Both the position numbers and the translations under genes were made by a program. A DNA stretch of 64,000 nt from Straminergon stramineum (taxonomy: Eukaryota > Streptophyta > Bryopsida > Hypnales > Calliergonaceae): positions 1,180,501 to 1,244,500 of the forward strand of contig OY987273.1 in the NCBI GenBank assembly GCA_963920665.1, read 5' to 3'. Of this stretch, positions 61,101-64,000 are shown in pieces; position 1 is the first letter of the stretch; each line of letters starts with the position of its first letter. The notes under the pieces were generated by a model. The model saw only the letters and a list, made by a program, of their open reading frames with translations. It was not told the DNA's origin and searched no databases.

Positions 61101-62736
61101 GCATCTGTTTAAGAAAGGGCCCAACAATGTCTCGGATATGGGCCTCGGCAGAAATCATCTAGCATCACGTGAAGGTATCGAGGAGTTCCACCACTTGAGA
61201 AACTTGATCTTGTGAAAAGGTGTGGTGTTGCATGTGGCCACCATTTGAAGTTTCTCAAGAGTCATCTCAGGGACCTCATTTACACTCCAATGTTTCTCAA
61301 CCTGCTCTCAAAAGATATACAATGTCAATTATAATTTGAACTCCATATGAGATTATTGTCATATATTCATAATGTATGCAGGAAACTTACTTCTTCCAAA
61401 AATTCCAGCTTATGTGCAGGATTAGCCACTGCAACCAACTTCATCATCTTCACATTAAGTTTGTCTGTTTTCTCTTTTGCTCCACCTCTCATAGCATGTG
61501 CGAGTCCCTCGGGAGTTTTCTCTTGCTTTGAGGTGATCTCATTGTACTTTCGTAGTGCTGGATCCATTGCCTGAGCTATCTCTTGCTACATACATCCAAT
61601 AAATTAAAAAGATTCAAATAATTGAGGAAGAGAAAAGCCAAAATAAAATACACCAAGCACATTCAAATCAATGTCAAAATATCATAGAATAACTATGTTC
61701 AAATAGAAGCCACAAAAAATTAGGGTGATCTTCATCCAAAAAATTCTCACCTGGAAAAGAAATGTTGTGAAGACCTCTAGTGGCATAGAGTACCAAGTCT
61801 TTTTGGTTTTGGGGGCTCCACACCATTTGAGCTCTGATGGCCTCAACATCTCGTTGAAGTACTCGATAGGAAGTAGTCCATACTTTTGAACCTAGTATAA
61901 AGTATGGACTAGATTGGTCTTCACATGGGACTCTTTGGTAGACCTACAATTTAGAGAGATAATATTTGTTAGGGTTTTGTAAGTCATATGCATCATTTTC
62001 ATGTTACATTAAAAATTGAATTAAATGCCAAATTCACGAAGCATGCATATATTACTTACTTATTTATGTCATGCATGACATGCATGACCAACTCTGTCTT
62101 CTCCTTCGTATCTAAAATAATAGAGTCCAGGGCATAGTGCCAATCCCATTCATTCGAGTGTTTCCTGGTGATATGAGTCATCCACGAAAGGAGCCTATGA
62201 TTACCATCACAAACGAAGAACTTCAGATTTTTCAAGAACCTCAACTCGGGAATGGCCTCAAGTTGGGCGTTGAAAATGGCATTCTTCTTTCTCCACAATG
62301 GATCCCACCCTTCCATCTCCTCCTCCGTGAATTCGGAACTCTCTCCGGCTTCGTTTGTGGTAGTGACATAAAAAATTGTGGCTCCATCACGGTATCCTTT
62401 ATTGAACTCTTGCTCAAGCAACTTCAAATCACAGGTAAGTGTTGGCCTCACCATAGGCATAGCCACCATTTGACATAGTGGGATTTGCAATCAAAATATA
62501 TGGTCAAGCTTCATCCTCAGAGAAGCGATGGTCTTCACGGAATCTACCTTGTGATACGAGCGCAAGTCGTCCTCGTTCAAGTCTTTGTCTTCTTCCTCCA
62601 AGACATCTACCACCACATCCTCTTCTATGAACTCCCCTTCATCTTCACCTTCAATGTTCAGCTGAGGGGTGTCATTGTTGATTTGAGTCTCCATGATGGT
62701 CTCATCTTGTGACAACAATGTGGGAGACACATCCAT
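58144..62736 (-). pseudogene. ParB-like / coiled-coil / methyltransferase-like gene (gene Y), copy 2
   Basis: Ten exons with good GT-AG borders: 62736-62060, 61943-61751, 61585-61391, 61301-61086, 60953-60718, 60343-59614, 59510-59170, 59072-58793, 58706-58491 and 58405-58144, about 1,115 codons. Order: acidic N-terminus; ParB/Srx-like domain with MVRPTL, EFNKGYRDG and FFVCDGNHRLLSW (62211-62191); helical part with GWRRKIWDQGF; Lys/Glu coiled coil (exon 6); then FDLMLFDCQENLP, QDHGCIVVFHLWS and GDLVLDCTTSLG joined to CRATGCHIVALELD, the strand 4 and motif I regions of N4/N6 DNA methyltransferases in their permuted (DPPY-first) order. DCQE replaces DPPY, so catalysis is doubtful. Breaks include a TGA at 62487 (Arg in copy 1), a TGA in exon 4 (Arg in copy 1), a shift in exon 7 and a one-base slip at the exon 8/9 border. 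Confidence 0.6.
60511..60596. repeat. Hairpin element 5, core TCGGATCCGA, intronic
   Basis: Arms of 40 and 46 bp centred at 60550/60551. CAAACCACTATCGG pairs with CCGACAGTGGTTTG, and outer CTAGAGGGTCC pairs with GGGACC...CTAG. It lies in the exon 5-6 intron of gene Y copy 2, the same intron that holds element 4 in copy 1. Confidence 0.85.
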
Positions 62737-62968
62737 CTGCTTGAATAACAATAAAAGATAATCAACATTCACAAACTTAAGAAAAGAAATCCATTTGAAA
62801 TTGAAAGATGCACATTCCTAATTTCTAACATGTATTCAAGGATTACAAATGCAATAACAAAGTACAATTGAACCATTAATAAATTCAGAATAGGTAGAAA
62901 AATCATATGAATTAGACATGCAAGGGCATGAATCAATATGTTTACACAATGACTCCAAGTGAATGGAA

Positions 62969-63448
62969 TCAATCAATGTCTACATCACCCTCCGAGTCGG
63001 AACTGAGGTGAATGATGACAACCTCTTGTCTACCTTGAATCGTGCTACGATGACATTGACATGTGTCTTCCCACATTGGCCCATCCACAGTAATGGATAC
63101 TTGACTCTTTGAGCTATACTCTCTCTCAGAACTCTCAAGAGACATTACGGTTGTCCTGCATTTGGCAAACTCTAGCATTCTAGCAAGATGTTTACGGCGT
63201 CTATGCGCATCGGGGTCACTCACCCGACTCATACATGAGACCTCGAAAGCATTTGTAGCACGGTCAACAGCATCCATGATATCATTGAAACTTACCACAT
63301 CTTCCCCATCAGCTTCTTCTTTGGAGTCATTGGAGACCTCCATGGCTCTATTTGTTGGTGTGAAAGGTTGAGATGGTTCTGCTTCGTGAGCAATTGGGAG
63401 AGTTTGAGGTTGAAAAGCGGTTGTGGTTGTACTCCCTCTACGTCCTCC
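62969..63448 (-). pseudogene. Second exon of gene X, copy 2
   Basis: Begins after an acceptor (AAAATAG|GGAGGACG) at 63448, giving GGRRGSTTTTAFQPQTLPIAHEAEP, which is in phase with the donor of the MTRGKKVV exon in the other copy. It continues MEVSNDSKEEADGEDVVSFNDIMDAVDRATN, a basic stretch (DPDAHRRRKHLARM) and IIHLSSDSEGDVDID, ending at TGA. It is open throughout. Its first exon, and any head-to-head transposase, would lie beyond the right end of the window. The function is unknown. Confidence 0.5.
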
Positions 63449-64000
63449 CTATTTTTAAATCAACACATTTCATACGAATAATGGGCCAAAACATAAATTA
63501 GAAAGTCAATCTCAAATCTACCAAAATGAAACCTCAACATCTTCACACAACAAAGTAATGAAATTTTGATTAAAAAATGGCCCCAATTGAGTACTTTTAG
63601 AAGTAATCATTGGAATTTGAAACATTCATAAACTTCAATATGAACTTTGTGTGAAGAAATCTTAGAAATAAAAACATCAAACATTCTTATCATTTGAAAG
63701 ATCTTACAATGTACAATATGCAAAGATGTCAACATGCTATAAGATGAAATGACCACTCATGTATAGGTTTGAAAGATCTAGCATTCAAAATTTACAAAAG
63801 AACGCATATGATTCTACTAACATGAAACATCCTAAAATGTACATTTTAGAAAGATCAATACATTTTCTCATATTGAAGAGAAAATCAGGTTCAATAGTAA
63901 AATATCTAACGGTCAATATTAAATAACCAAAACAAATGTAAGAGATCTTTGACATCAATCATTAAGATCTTGGAAATTGGAGAATTAAAATTGAATTATG
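63449..64000. other. AT-rich end of window, probably intron of gene X copy 2
   Basis: No coding frame. By comparison with copy 1 it should be intron upstream of the second exon. Confidence 0.35.

Overview
This is plant (streptophyte) nuclear DNA: AT-rich, intron-containing (GT-AG), with relics of MULE-like, hAT, CACTA and Ty3/gypsy transposable elements, degenerate minisatellites and short telomere-like TTTAGGG stretches. No housekeeping gene, rRNA or intact coding region is visible. Almost every reading frame is a decayed element gene, and several stops are demonstrably C-to-T (G-to-A) changes of Trp or Arg codons. I cannot name the lineage; a large, repeat-rich genome such as a bryophyte, lycophyte, fern or gymnosperm is likely.

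Layout. 1-4755: a MULE-like transposase pseudogene on the minus strand, head-to-head with a plus-strand first exon beginning MTRGKKVV. 9404-23397: a multi-exon gene split by a CACTA element at 13584-22353. The CACTA element itself contains a 255-bp MITE and a 3.3-kb gag-only retroelement-like insertion. 23549-24800: tandem and purine-rich repeats. 25021-27505: a second, shortened MULE-like plus MTRAKKVV pair in the same head-to-head order. 28850-38400: three TE-like genes of unknown families (two paralogues with a coiled coil, one of which ends in a RING-like finger, and one kinase-like gene), each preceded by a co-oriented GC-rich minisatellite. 39400-44260: a foldback, a tRNA-derived SINE candidate and several repeat arrays. 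44551-48086: a hAT transposase pseudogene split by a second copy of the 255-bp MITE. 49336-50045: six 19-bp palindromes. 51620-56345: a decayed protein-coding relic and a Ty3/gypsy integrase fragment. 56630-63448: tandem repeats and the second copy of the multi-exon gene, on the minus strand.

The most interesting content is the multi-exon gene, present in two diverged copies that share exon order and splice sites. It appears to join a ParB-like domain (CDGNHRL motif) to a charged coiled coil and a degenerate N4/N6-type DNA methyltransferase fold. The order 'transposase on minus, MTR exon on plus' is repeated, and the ParB-methyltransferase gene follows the first MTR exon on the same strand. 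This suggests a large two- or three-gene MULE-like transposon carrying a methyltransferase-like accessory gene, which is an inference. Five short hairpins sharing the core GTCGGATCCGAC lie only in the predicted non-coding parts of this system. At one intron position occupied in both gene copies the arm sequences differ but pairing is kept.
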